Origin: Robertmurraya dakarensis
GTDB lineage: Bacteria; Bacillota; Bacilli; Bacillales; Cytobacillaceae
Assembly (NCBI RefSeq): GCF_900156875.1
Contig: NZ_LT707409.1
Location: 2,408,244 to 2,472,243 of the forward strand
Reading direction: 5' to 3'
DNA length: 64,000 nucleotides
Made by a program: the position numbers and the translations under genes
Shown here: positions 31,167 to 39,593 of the stretch, one piece after another
Layout of the letters: each line of letters starts with the position of its first letter
Position numbering within the stretch: the first letter of the stretch is position 1
The notes under the pieces: model-generated
Databases searched by the model: none
What the model was told of the DNA's origin: nothing
What the model saw: the letters and a program-made list of their open reading frames with translations, nothing else

Positions 31167-31195
31167 ATTTTACTCCCAAGTGCAAATAGCGTCAA
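31167..31195 (-). promoter_or_regulatory. sdhCAB promoter, sigma-A
   Basis: On the minus strand TTGACG, a 17-base spacer and TAAAAT. It gives a leader of about 115 bases. With the palindrome at 31126 and the yslB promoter region this accounts for the 350-base divergent gap. Confidence 0.85.
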
Positions 31196-31334
31196 GAAAA
31201 CGAATACATAAAAAATACATATTCATAAAATTTTTTTAATATATTGAATTTCAGAAATGCCTGTAAATCTCATATCCTCGCTCTTTTCCAAAAAAACTTT
31301 GGAATTAATAGGAAATAAATTCTTTTTCGAGAAA

Positions 31335-31366
31335 TTACGCGTAAAGTAATTCAATTTGTATATAAT
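31335..31366 (+). promoter_or_regulatory. yslB promoter region with palindrome
   Basis: TATAAT at 31361-31366 lies 27 bases before the yslB TTG. The perfect 10-base palindrome TTACGCGTAA at 31335-31344 covers the -35 position, where no good hexamer is seen, so a DNA-binding protein may act there. Confidence 0.45.
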
Positions 31367-31393
31367 AGAATCATAGAAAGAGGGGAGAACATT

Positions 31394-31855
31394 TTGACTG
31401 AAACAAAAACTTCTGAAACCACAACTCAATTGCTTCCAGATTCAGATTCCATACCTTTGTTTGGGTACGAACTATTGCGTGAAGTCCTCTTACCTAACTT
31501 ACTTGGTAAAGAAACAGCATCCATTCTTTATTGGGCAGGTAAAGATCTTGCAAGAAAGTTTCCGCTCCAGAGCTTCGAAGAAATGGTTGATTTTTTTATA
31601 AAAGCCGGTTGGGGATCTCTATCCCTTAAAGATGAATCAAAACATGAAATGACTTTTGAATTAGGAAGTTCAATAATATCTGAACGGCTAAAGAGAAAAA
31701 AAGACGTTACCTTCAATCTTGAAGCTGGATTTCTTGCCCAGCAGTTTGAACTCCAAAAAGACGCTGTAACTGAAGCATATGAACACTATAAAAAACGTAC
31801 AAATACGGTATTTATCACAGTTAAATGGGACAAAAAAGACCGTCTGGATGATTAA
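31394..31855 (+). CDS. yslB: YslB, DUF2507 protein
   Basis: The function is unknown. The 153-aa soluble protein belongs to the DUF2507 family, whose fold resembles ligand-binding V4R-type domains. It has FGYELLREVLLPNLLGKETASILYWAGKDLARKFPLQSFEEMVDFFIKAGWG and a C-terminal EAGFLAQQFELQKDAVTEAYEHYKKR. Translation starts at TTG after AGGGGAG. It is one of the few plus-strand genes here, as yslB is in B. subtilis. Confidence 0.88.
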   Translation: MTETKTSETTTQLLPDSDSIPLFGYELLREVLLPNLLGKETASILYWAGKDLARKFPLQSFEEMVDFFIKAGWGSLSLKDESKHEMTFELGSSIISERLKRKKDVTFNLEAGFLAQQFELQKDAVTEAYEHYKKRTNTVFITVKWDKKDRLDD

Positions 31856-31861
31856 TAGTAT

Positions 31862-31901
31862 AAACTCAACAGCTTCCTTCAGGAGAGGAAGCTGTTGAGT
31901 T
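31862..31901. terminator. Bidirectional terminator between yslB and lysC
   Basis: AAACTCAACAGCTTCCT and AGGAAGCTGTTGAGTTT form a 17-bp perfect stem. It serves the convergent yslB and lysC. Confidence 0.92.
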
Positions 31902-31934
31902 TAGTGCTTCATTTTCTGGGTCCTTTAAAGCCTT

Positions 31935-33164
31935 TTAAGATTTAACAGGTCTTCCCGCTAATTCGAAAGTATCATGCAGCGTTTCTACTGCCTTTACCAT
32001 ATTCTTTTCGTCAATTACGGTGGATACCTTGATTTCTGAAGTGCTAACCATTTTTATGGAAATTTCTTCTTGTGATAACGCTTCAAACATTTGCGCAGCT
32101 ACCCCCGGATTAGATACCATTCCAGAACCAACAATAGAAACTTTTGCTAATTCCGATTCGTGCTTAACGGTATCAAAATGAAGCTGATCTTTGTTTTCTT
32201 CCAAAACAGCCAATGTACTGTTTAAATCCTGTGTCTTGATAGAAAAAGAAAGATCGGTCGTATTTTCATTTGTATTGCTTTGAATGATAATATCGACATT
32301 TATGTGGTTTTCAGCTAATTTCATAAAGATCGTTGGTAAGCTAGTCAAGGATTGAGGCAGACCTAACACAGCAACCCTTGTAATCTGATTTTCAAAAGCT
32401 ATTCCCCTTACAACTAAATTATCCTCCATATTCGCTTCCTCCTCGATGATTGTTCCTGACTCCATTTCCATACTCGACCGTACCTCAAGAGGAATTTGAT
32501 AATTCTTTGCAAATTCCACTGCTCTCGGGTGGAGCACTCCTGCACCTAGATTAGCTAATTCAAGCATTTCATCATATGAGATACAATCTAACTTTCTAGC
32601 ATTTTTTACACATCTAGGATCCGTAGTAAAAACACCTGTAACATCTGTATAAATATCACATTTATCCGCTTTTAACGCCGCAGCTAAAGCAACTGCTGTC
32701 GTATCAGAACCACCGCGTCCTAAAGTTGTAATCTCGCCGCTTTCTGAGACTCCTTGGAAGCCTGCCACAACAACTACTTTGCCTTTCTCTATTTCCGCTA
32801 ACACTCTAGCTGAGTCAATATCTAAAATTCGTGCATTCCCATGCACGCCTTCCGTTTGAATTCCTGCCTGCCATCCTGTAAAGGAAACAGCATCGTGTCC
32901 TAAATGCTGCAGTGCCATTGTTAATAACGAAATGGTTACTTGCTCTCCTGTTGTAAGAAGCATATCGATTTCACGCTTACTTGGGTTCGTTGTTACCTCA
33001 CCAGCAAGCTTCACGAGCTCATCCGTCGTTTTCCCCATCGCCGAGACAACAACAACGACTTCATTTCCCCTTTCTTTCTCTTGTATAACACGCTTTGCAA
33101 CATTACGGATTTTCTCTGCACTCCCTACAGAAGTACCACCAAACTTTTGGACTATTAATCCCAT
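31935..33164 (-). CDS. lysC: Aspartokinase II (lysine-sensitive)
   Basis: LysC phosphorylates aspartate, opening the lysine, threonine, methionine and diaminopimelate pathways. The 409-aa alpha subunit has VQKFGGTSVGS at the start, the kinase core with TTLGRGGSDTTAVALAAALKAD, and two C-terminal ACT domains (about 265-405). I start at the ATG at 33164, after AAGGGA; the longer frame to 33311 would read through the riboswitch terminator. An in-frame internal start with its own ribosome site at 32429 should give the separate beta subunit, as in B. subtilis. Confidence 0.96.
   Translation of the reverse strand: MGLIVQKFGGTSVGSAEKIRNVAKRVIQEKERGNEVVVVVSAMGKTTDELVKLAGEVTTNPSKREIDMLLTTGEQVTISLLTMALQHLGHDAVSFTGWQAGIQTEGVHGNARILDIDSARVLAEIEKGKVVVVAGFQGVSESGEITTLGRGGSDTTAVALAAALKADKCDIYTDVTGVFTTDPRCVKNARKLDCISYDEMLELANLGAGVLHPRAVEFAKNYQIPLEVRSSMEMESGTIIEEEANMEDNLVVRGIAFENQITRVAVLGLPQSLTSLPTIFMKLAENHINVDIIIQSNTNENTTDLSFSIKTQDLNSTLAVLEENKDQLHFDTVKHESELAKVSIVGSGMVSNPGVAAQMFEALSQEEISIKMVSTSEIKVSTVIDEKNMVKAVETLHDTFELAGRPVKS
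32427..32444 (-). promoter_or_regulatory. Internal ribosome binding site and start for the LysC beta subunit
   Basis: On the minus strand GAGGAGG (32438-32444), eight bases, then ATG at 32429, which is codon 246 of lysC. B. subtilis aspartokinase II makes its beta subunit from an in-frame internal start at the same codon number. Confidence 0.82.
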
Positions 33165-33223
33165 CTTATTCCCTTCTTTCATCCAGTCTTGCCTTGCCTC
33201 ACTGTACAAAAAGCAATAAATGC

Positions 33224-33255
33224 AAAAAAGCAATGAGATTTCTATCTCATTGCTT
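33224..33255 (-). terminator. Riboswitch terminator before lysC
   Basis: On the minus strand AAAGCAATGAGAT, loop, ATCTCATTGC, then TTTTTT. It lies between the lysine aptamer and lysC and is the expression platform. Confidence 0.92.
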
Positions 33256-33295
33256 TGGCGATTCAATGTATAAACAAAGAAAACAGCATGCACAG

Positions 33296-33475
33296 TAAGA
33301 TAGCTCTCCAAGATTATTGTTAATCTTGACAGTCCGGCATTTATTCAATACAGAACCAGCAAAGAAAGGTATGAGTCCTCCCTTCACTTCGGCGATCCCC
33401 CTTTCAAAGTTCATCGCAGGAACTCATCTTCCTCCAAACTTTTACTAATGGTACTCGCACCTCTACCTTCACTTT
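33296..33475 (-). promoter_or_regulatory. Lysine riboswitch (L-box) of lysC
   Basis: The minus strand shows the conserved aptamer blocks: AGAGGTGCGAGTACC, GGAGGAAGATGAG, TGAAAGGGGGATCGCCGAAG and the closing P1 strand CTATCTTACT, which pairs with AGTGAAGGTAG at the 5' end. All five-helix landmarks of the L-box family are present. Lysine binding should favour the terminator at 33224-33255. Confidence 0.96.
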
Positions 33476-33560
33476 AATCCAATATTATGGCTAACCTTGT
33501 ATTTTAGTAGCCGTATATTAGTCTTGACCTTCTAAAGTGATAGTATATGAAATTTTTCTC

Positions 33561-33590
33561 ATTATAACATAAAGCCTTTTTTGCTGACAA
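33561..33590 (-). promoter_or_regulatory. lysC promoter, sigma-A
   Basis: On the minus strand TTGTCA, an 18-base spacer and TATAAT, immediately after the uvrC stop. The transcript would begin about 80 bases before the aptamer. Confidence 0.82.
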
Positions 33591-33592
33591 TG

Positions 33593-35365
33593 CTATTCTT
33601 GAAGCTTTTCAAAAAGTGCCTCTGCCACGCCTGAAGGCAAGCCCAGCTCCTTGAACTGTTCGATACTAGCTTCCTTCATTTTCTTAACAGAACCAAAATG
33701 CTTTAAAAGCTGCTTTTTTCGTTTTTCTCCAATACCAGGAATATCATCCAACATAGACTGAAAAGCCGTTTTTCCACGTAATTGTCTATGAAAGGTGATA
33801 GCAAATCTATGAACTTCATCCTGTATCCTTTGGAGCAGATAGAACTCCTGGCTATTTCTTCCTAGAGGAATAATCTCAAGAGGATTTCCGTAGAGAAGCT
33901 GGGACGTTCGATGTTTCTCATCTTTCGCCAGGCCAGAAAGCGGAATGTCTAATCCTAATTCATTCTCCAGCACATCACGAACCGCTTCTATATGTCCTTT
34001 ACCGCCATCAATAATAATAAGTTCCGGTAATGGCAAGTCTTCTTTGAGTGCCCTGGAATACCTTCTTCTTGTGACCTCTCTCATTGATTCATAATCGTCA
34101 GGCCCTTTAACAGATTTAATTTTATATTTTCTGTACTCCTTTTTAGCCGGCTTTCCATCTATAAAAACAACCATCGCAGATACCGGGTCAGTACCTTGAA
34201 TATTAGAATTATCAAATGCCTCTATTCGATGCGGGGTATAGATTCCGAGTTGTTCGCCAAGCTGTTCAACTGCTTTGATCGTTCTTTGTTCATCCCTCTC
34301 AACAAGGGAGAATTTTTCCTTTAAGGCAATACTTGCATTTTTTTCAGCAAGCTTCACCAAATCCTTTTTTTGACCGCGTTTCGGTTTTAATACTTTTACA
34401 TTTAATAAAGCTTCTGCCATTTCCTCATCTACATTCTCTGGCAAAAGAATTTCCTTCGGTTTGAAATGATTCACCTTATCATAAAATTGACCTAAAAACG
34501 TCAGGAATTCATAGTCAGGCTCATCATAAAAAGGAAACATTGAGACATCACGTTCAATCAACTTTCCTTGTCTGACAAAGAATACTTGCACACACATCCA
34601 GCCTTTATCATAGGCGTATGCAAATACATCCCGGTCGGTAAAGTCTGTTGTCGACATTTTTTGTTTTTCCATCGTTGCTTCAATATGTTGAATTTTATCA
34701 CGATAATCCTTCGCCCGTTCAAAATCTAACTCTTCAGATGCCTTAAGCATTTTTTCTGAGAGTTCTTTCTTGATTTCTTTATAGCCGCCATTTAAGAATT
34801 TCGTTATCTCTTCTACCATTTCTTTATAGGTAGTCTCAGCAACCTCATTTACACAAGGAGCTAGACATTGACCTAGATGATAATATAAGCAGACTCTGTC
34901 AGGCAATGTCGAACATTTCCTTAGTGGATATAAACGATCTAACAATTTCTTTGTTTCGTTAGCCGCGGACACATTAGGATATGGACCAAAATATTTGCCT
35001 TTATCTTTTTTAACTTTTCTAGTTGTAATTAAGCGAGGATGTCTTTCCGCTGTCAATTTAATAAACGGGTATGTTTTATCATCCTTAAGCATGACATTAT
35101 ATTTTGGATCATGTTTCTTAATTAAATTTAATTCAAGAATTAATGCCTCTATATTTGAAGAAGTAACAATATATTCAAAATCCTCAATTTCACTAACCAA
35201 ACGCTGTGTCTTGCCATCATGAGAACCAGTGAAATACGAACGGACACGGTTCTTTAATATTTTTGCTTTTCCGACATAAATAATCGTACCTTGCCGATCT
35301 TTCATTAAATAACAACCTGGTTGATCTGGGAGCAATGCTAATTTATTTTTAATAGTGTCGTTCAC
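33593..35365 (-). CDS. uvrC: Excinuclease ABC subunit C
   Basis: UvrC makes both incisions around DNA damage bound by UvrB. The 590-aa protein has the GIY-YIG nuclease domain ([29 protein letters not shown], about 18-46), a UVR motif ([21 protein letters not shown], about 208-228), the RNase H-like 5' nuclease domain ([35 protein letters not shown]) and a C-terminal helix-hairpin-helix pair ([19 protein letters not shown]). It sits between trxA and lysC as in B. subtilis. Confidence 0.97.
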   Translation of the reverse strand: MNDTIKNKLALLPDQPGCYLMKDRQGTIIYVGKAKILKNRVRSYFTGSHDGKTQRLVSEIEDFEYIVTSSNIEALILELNLIKKHDPKYNVMLKDDKTYPFIKLTAERHPRLITTRKVKKDKGKYFGPYPNVSAANETKKLLDRLYPLRKCSTLPDRVCLYYHLGQCLAPCVNEVAETTYKEMVEEITKFLNGGYKEIKKELSEKMLKASEELDFERAKDYRDKIQHIEATMEKQKMSTTDFTDRDVFAYAYDKGWMCVQVFFVRQGKLIERDVSMFPFYDEPDYEFLTFLGQFYDKVNHFKPKEILLPENVDEEMAEALLNVKVLKPKRGQKKDLVKLAEKNASIALKEKFSLVERDEQRTIKAVEQLGEQLGIYTPHRIEAFDNSNIQGTDPVSAMVVFIDGKPAKKEYRKYKIKSVKGPDDYESMREVTRRRYSRALKEDLPLPELIIIDGGKGHIEAVRDVLENELGLDIPLSGLAKDEKHRTSQLLYGNPLEIIPLGRNSQEFYLLQRIQDEVHRFAITFHRQLRGKTAFQSMLDDIPGIGEKRKKQLLKHFGSVKKMKEASIEQFKELGLPSGVAEALFEKLQE

Positions 35366-35429
35366 ATTGATCTCCTCCTGTGTGCTGCCAATTGTAATAG
35401 AACATACTATTATAACATTTTAAACAGAA

Positions 35430-35468
35430 AAAAACCTCCCGGCAATGAATTGCCGGAAGGTTTTTGCT
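35430..35468 (-). terminator. Terminator after trxA
   Basis: AAACCTCCCGGCAAT and ATTGCCGGAAGGTTT form a strong stem with T runs on both sides. Confidence 0.92.
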
Positions 35469-35477
35469 GGAATTTTA

Positions 35478-35792
35478 TTATATATGTGAGTTTAAGCGTT
35501 CTTCTAAAGCTTCTTTTGGTTGGAAACCAACAACTTTATCAACAACTTCTCCATCTTTGATAACAAGAAGTGTAGGAATGCTCATTACTCCAAATTTAGC
35601 AGCTGTTTCTTGATTTTCATCGACATCAAGCTTAACGATCTTCACTTTGTCTCCCATTTCTGCATCTAATTCCTCTAAAACAGGAGCAATCATTTTACAA
35701 GGACCGCACCACGGTGCCCAAAAGTCTGCAAGTACCAGCCCTGCACTTGTTTCTGTTTGAAAAGTTTGGTCAGTTACATTTGTAATAGCCAT
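35478..35792 (-). CDS. trxA: Thioredoxin
   Basis: TrxA is the general cytosolic dithiol reductant. The 104-aa protein has the active site WCGPC with Cys29 and Cys32, [20 protein letters not shown], the cis-proline SIPTLLV and a C-terminal [12 protein letters not shown] helix. GGAGGG precedes the ATG. An extended -10 (TGATATACT on the minus strand) about 115 bases upstream may be its promoter. Confidence 0.98.
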   Translation of the reverse strand: MAITNVTDQTFQTETSAGLVLADFWAPWCGPCKMIAPVLEELDAEMGDKVKIVKLDVDENQETAAKFGVMSIPTLLVIKDGEVVDKVVGFQPKEALEERLNSHI

Positions 35793-35812
35793 GTTATACC
35801 CTCCTAAAATTA

Positions 35813-35893
35813 TCAGCTATGGCCTTTACGCCTATGACCATAATGGCCTCCGACAAAAGGATTACACCTAATAAAAGCCTTAGCCTTCATCAT
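35813..35893 (-). CDS. Possible 26-aa basic peptide upstream of trxA
   Basis: The minus strand reads [20 protein letters not shown] followed by RRKGHS and a TGA 20 bases before the trxA start. It is rich in His, Gly and Arg and uses ordinary codons. No good ribosome binding site precedes it, so it may be chance. If real it could be a leader peptide of trxA. Confidence 0.25.
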   Translation of the reverse strand: MMKAKAFIRCNPFVGGHYGHRRKGHS

Positions 35894-36011
35894 GATTCTA
35901 TACTACCGTAAGTATATCACCGATTTCAAACACATGGAAATAATTTGTTTCAACGTAATTTTTCCACATCGGTGTACTATTATTCATAAAAATAATATGT
36001 ATAAGCAATGA

Positions 36012-36042
36012 ACAACGGGCGGTAGAAGCCGCCCGTTGTTTT
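36012..36042. terminator. Strong hairpin after etfA
   Basis: AACAACGGGCGG and CCGCCCGTTGTT form a perfect 12-bp GC-rich stem with a six-base loop. The minus-strand T tail is short, but stem strength and position 10 bases past etfA argue for a terminator. Confidence 0.75.
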
Positions 36043-36050
36043 AGGAAAAT

Positions 36051-37028
36051 TTAAGCATTAACCTTTAACTTTTTGAATTCTTCAGTAAGCATTGGAACTA
36101 CTTCGAATAAGTCTCCAACAATTCCATAGTCTGCAACTTTAAAGATATTTGCTTCAGGGTCTTTATTGATTGCAACTATAACTTTTGAGTTAGACATACC
36201 TGCTAAATGCTGAATAGCACCAGAGATACCACATGCAATGTAAAGGTCAGGAGTTACCACTTTACCTGTTTGTCCAATTTGAAGTGAATAGTCACAATAG
36301 TCAGCATCACAAGCTCCACGAGATGCACCTACTGCTGCTCCTAAAACGTTTGCAAGTTCTTTTAATGGTTCGAACCCGTCAGCGCTCTTTACACCACGTC
36401 CACCAGAGACGATAATTTTTGCTTCTGATAGATCCACACCTTCGCTTGCCTTGCGAACAACTTCTTTAATGATTGAACGTAGATCTTTAATTTCAACAGA
36501 TAATGAAGATACATCACCAGATCTTGATTCGTCTTTTTCTAATGGAGCAATGTTGTTTGGACGAACTGTTGCGAACACAAGACCGTCAGTGATAACCTTT
36601 TTCTCAAATGCCTTACCTGAGTAGATCGGGCGAGTAAACACGATGTTTCCGCCTGCTTCTTCAACTCCTGTTGCATCTGAAATAAGTCCTGATTCTAATT
36701 TCGCTGCAATTTTTGGCGAAAGGTCTTTTCCTAAAGAAGTGTGGCCAAATACAAGTCCTTCTGGCTGTTCTGATTCAATAACAGCTAGTAAGCCTTGAGC
36801 ATACCCATCTGATGTATAACGAGCTAATTTTTCATCTTCTACAACAACCACACGGTCAGCACCATATTGGATTAGTTCCACTCCTAAACCGCTAACAGAT
36901 TGTCCTAGTAAAACTCCAACAACTTCTCCGCCTTCTGCGACAGTTTTAGCTGCAGCAACCGCTTCGAAAGAAACGTTACGTAATGATCCATCACGGACTT
37001 CACCTAACACTAATACTTTTCTAGCCAT
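36051..37028 (-). CDS. etfA: Electron transfer flavoprotein, alpha subunit
   Basis: EtfA with EtfB accepts electrons from acyl-CoA dehydrogenases in fatty-acid oxidation. The 325-aa protein has the C-terminal FAD domain: SGGRGVKSADGFEPLKELANVLGAAVGASRGACDADY and QIGQTGKVVTPDLYIACGISGAIQHLAGM. It follows etfB after 47 bases in the fadR-fadB-etfBA unit. Confidence 0.97.
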   Translation of the reverse strand: MARKVLVLGEVRDGSLRNVSFEAVAAAKTVAEGGEVVGVLLGQSVSGLGVELIQYGADRVVVVEDEKLARYTSDGYAQGLLAVIESEQPEGLVFGHTSLGKDLSPKIAAKLESGLISDATGVEEAGGNIVFTRPIYSGKAFEKKVITDGLVFATVRPNNIAPLEKDESRSGDVSSLSVEIKDLRSIIKEVVRKASEGVDLSEAKIIVSGGRGVKSADGFEPLKELANVLGAAVGASRGACDADYCDYSLQIGQTGKVVTPDLYIACGISGAIQHLAGMSNSKVIVAINKDPEANIFKVADYGIVGDLFEVVPMLTEEFKKLKVNA

Positions 37029-37075
37029 TTTGATTTACCCTCCTGTGTTTTGTTATTAAAAGATCCGATAATCTA

Positions 37076-37849
37076 TTAAACTACTTTTGCTTCTGAGTGA
37101 AGTAGTTGTACTAATTCTTTAACTTGGTCAGCAAGTTCACCTTCAAGCACTCGGCCTGCTTCTTTTTGAGCTGGAAGGAAAATTTCAATTGTCTTCGTTT
37201 TTGCTTCCACATCATCTTCTTCAAGATCTAGGTCATCAAGTTCTAACTCTTCAAGAGGCTTTTTCTTCGCTTTCATGATCCCTGGCAGAGATGGATAGCG
37301 AGGTTCATTTAAGCCTTGCTGAGCTGTTACTAATAATGGAAGGCTTGTCTCAATTACTTCTGAGTCACCTTCAACATCACGTACAACCGTAGCAGTAGAT
37401 CCATTGATTTCTAGGTTTGTAATAGTAGTAATATATGGAATGCCGATTAATTCAGCAACACGCGGGCCAACTTGACCAGAACCGCCATCAATGGCAACGT
37501 TTCCACCAATGATTAAATCCGCTTCTTTATCCTTTAAGTATTCAGCAATGATCTTAGCTGTTGTAAATTGGTCACCATTTTCAATATCATCTTCAGTGTT
37601 AATTAAAACAGCCTTATCAGCACCCATTGCTAAAGCAGTACGTAATTGTTTTTCAGCCTCTTCATTGCCAACTGAAATAACTGTAACTTCTCCGCCTTGT
37701 GCATCGCGGACTTGAATAGCTTCTTCAATTGCATATTCATCGTAAGGGTTGATGATGAATTCTGCACCATCTTCTTTTATTTGTCCACCTGAGATCGCAA
37801 TTTTTTCTTCAGTATCGAATGTTCTCTTCATTAATACGTAGATGTTCAT
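37076..37849 (-). CDS. etfB: Electron transfer flavoprotein, beta subunit
   Basis: EtfB forms the AMP-binding half of the electron transfer flavoprotein. The 257-aa protein has [47 protein letters not shown], and the family signature [40 protein letters not shown]-like segment near residues 165-205 (here [17 protein letters not shown]). It lies 135 bases below fadB; an 8-bp hairpin in that gap may uncouple the two. Confidence 0.97.
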   Translation of the reverse strand: [257 protein letters not shown]

Positions 37850-37959
37850 GGTTTCCCCTCCTAAATATTCAAAACATTCTTCAATTATAAATTATTTTAA
37901 TATATTTGAAAAGATATATATCAAATTGAATTTCAAAAATTTATAAAATTTAATTTTGT

Positions 37960-37980
37960 TAACGCTACCAATTAGCGTTA
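37960..37980. repeat. Hairpin between fadB and etfB
   Basis: TAACGCTA CCAAT TAGCGTTA is a perfect 8-bp stem with a five-base loop, four bases past the fadB stop. The minus-strand side lacks a T run, so it more likely stabilises or processes the mRNA than ends it. Confidence 0.55.
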
Positions 37981-37984
37981 TATT

Positions 37985-38758
37985 TTATTCTCCAGAAAAC
38001 TTCGGCTCTCTTTTTTCAATAAAAGCGGAGATTCCTTCTTTTGCATCTTTCGACACAAATATTTCTCCAAAAAGCTTAGCCTCTTTTTTCACACCTTGAT
38101 AATATTCTTCTGATTTTGAACAGTTTAATAGATCGATAGCTGCTTTTAAAGCCAGCGGACTCTTTCTAGCAATTTTCTTGGCCAGTGAATAAGCCTTATC
38201 CAACAATTCATTCTCTGGATAAGCATGATTGGCTAATCCATACTCTACTGCTTCAATGCCTGTGATAGGATCGCTGGTAAAAAGCATTTCAGCAGCTCTG
38301 GCCGTACCAACATATCGCGGAAGCCGCTGGGTTCCTGCAAACCCTGGAACTAATCCTAACTGCAGCTCTGGCAAGCCTAGTTTGGCATTTTCAGAGACGA
38401 TACGAAAATGGCAAGCCATTGCGAGTTCCAAGCCGCCTCCAAGTGCTGCACCATGAATAGCTGCAATGATGGGTTTCGGGAATGTCTCCATCCTTTCAAA
38501 TACATTCTGACCACTTTCTGCCAGCTTCGTAAAGTCAGAACCAGTCTGAATCGTTGTGAATTCTTTAATATCAGCACCAGCAGAGAAAAATCTCCCCTCG
38601 CCATGTATCAATACAACTCGAATATCCTGATTTGACTCGATTTCGTTCAAAACTGTATTTAACTCTTTGATTAACCCTGACGATAAAGCGTTCGCAGGGG
38701 CTCGATCAATCGTGATGGCTGCAATCATATCTTTGTAAGACCACTTTAAGTATTCCAA
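37985..38758 (-). CDS. fadB: Enoyl-CoA hydratase
   Basis: FadB hydrates trans-2-enoyl-CoA in beta-oxidation. The 257-aa crotonase-fold protein has the oxyanion-hole segments GEGRFFSAGADIKEF (about 55-70) and IHGAALGGGLELAMACHFRI (about 100-120), and LGLVPGFAGTQRLPRYVG with the catalytic-type acidic region just before. It follows fadR after 12 bases, matching the B. subtilis fadR-fadB-etfB-etfA order. Confidence 0.95.
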   Translation of the reverse strand: MEYLKWSYKDMIAAITIDRAPANALSSGLIKELNTVLNEIESNQDIRVVLIHGEGRFFSAGADIKEFTTIQTGSDFTKLAESGQNVFERMETFPKPIIAAIHGAALGGGLELAMACHFRIVSENAKLGLPELQLGLVPGFAGTQRLPRYVGTARAAEMLFTSDPITGIEAVEYGLANHAYPENELLDKAYSLAKKIARKSPLALKAAIDLLNCSKSEEYYQGVKKEAKLFGEIFVSKDAKEGISAFIEKREPKFSGE

Positions 38759-38770
38759 TTCTGCACCTCC

Positions 38771-39358
38771 TTACTTTTCCGTTGCCACTCCCTTTAATAG
38801 CAATTGATGTACAGGTTTGGATAATGCCTGTAAATCATACTTTTGATCATTCATGACCCAGGTAGTTGCTGTTTCGTCCATCGTCCCAAAGATCATCTGC
38901 CTTGCCAGGCGAACATCGAGTTCAGGAGAGAACTCCCCATTTTCCTTCCCTTCAATCAGAATTTGATCCACCACTCCTAAATAACCTTTTAAAACATCAT
39001 TTATTTTTAAACGGAGCTCTTTGTTGGATTGTCTCAATTCTAATTGCGTCACGATTGCTAAATGCGGATCTTGTGACAACATCTCAAAATGCATTTCAAC
39101 CATCATTAATAATTTCTCTGCCGCTTTGTCTTTTCCTGCTAGATTTTGTTGAATTTTTTCTACAAAATTACCCATTTTTTCTTGGAAGAGGGAAATGAGT
39201 ATATCTTCCTTGTTTTTAAAGTAAAGATAAATGGTCCCATCTGCAACTCCTGCCTGCTTAGCAATCTTAGACACTTGGGCTTGATGATAACCATTCTCTG
39301 CAATCGCAATAACAGCAGCATCAATGATTTGTTTGTACTTCGGCTTATTTTTTTTCAT
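38771..39358 (-). CDS. fadR: FadR, TetR-family repressor of fatty-acid degradation
   Basis: FadR represses beta-oxidation genes until long-chain acyl-CoA releases it. The 195-aa protein has the N-terminal TetR helix-turn-helix (AAVIAIAENGYHQAQVSKIAKQAGVADGTIYLYFKNKEDIL, about 13-54) and a C-terminal ligand domain. I start at the ATG at 39358 after GAGGAGG; the longer frame to 39451 runs through the operator. A FadR box at 39433-39450 indicates autoregulation. Unlike in B. subtilis, lcfA upstream seems to have its own promoter. Confidence 0.95.
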   Translation of the reverse strand: MKKNKPKYKQIIDAAVIAIAENGYHQAQVSKIAKQAGVADGTIYLYFKNKEDILISLFQEKMGNFVEKIQQNLAGKDKAAEKLLMMVEMHFEMLSQDPHLAIVTQLELRQSNKELRLKINDVLKGYLGVVDQILIEGKENGEFSPELDVRLARQMIFGTMDETATTWVMNDQKYDLQALSKPVHQLLLKGVATEK

Positions 39359-39432
39359 CCGTTTCCCTCCTCTCAAGAATTTTTGATTATGGACAGAATA
39401 AGGAAAGCTGTCCTTGATTATAAATAAATTAA

Positions 39433-39450
39433 TGAATGAACCATCATTCA
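39433..39450 (-). promoter_or_regulatory. FadR operator upstream of fadR
   Basis: TGAATGAACCATCATTCA has two perfect FadR half-sites (TGAATGA and TCATTCA) with two changes in the centre relative to the B. subtilis consensus. It lies 75 bases before the fadR ATG. Confidence 0.78.
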
Positions 39451-39593
39451 TATTTTAATAATAGATTTAGATTGATAAACTGTCAAGAAATTATCACAAA
39501 TTTTGCACTATATGTTATTATGCACATGTATTTGCTTTAGGACAAGACTAAATTTGCAAAAAAGAAAGAACCGCATGAAACGGGATTAAAAAT

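Noticed and set aside
31223-31429. 68-codon minus-strand frame between sdhC and yslB
   Set aside because: It overlaps the yslB start and the divergent promoters and has no ribosome site or similarity.
33165-33311. Extended LysC N-terminus
   Set aside because: It covers the riboswitch terminator; the true start is before VQKFGGTSVGS with a ribosome site.
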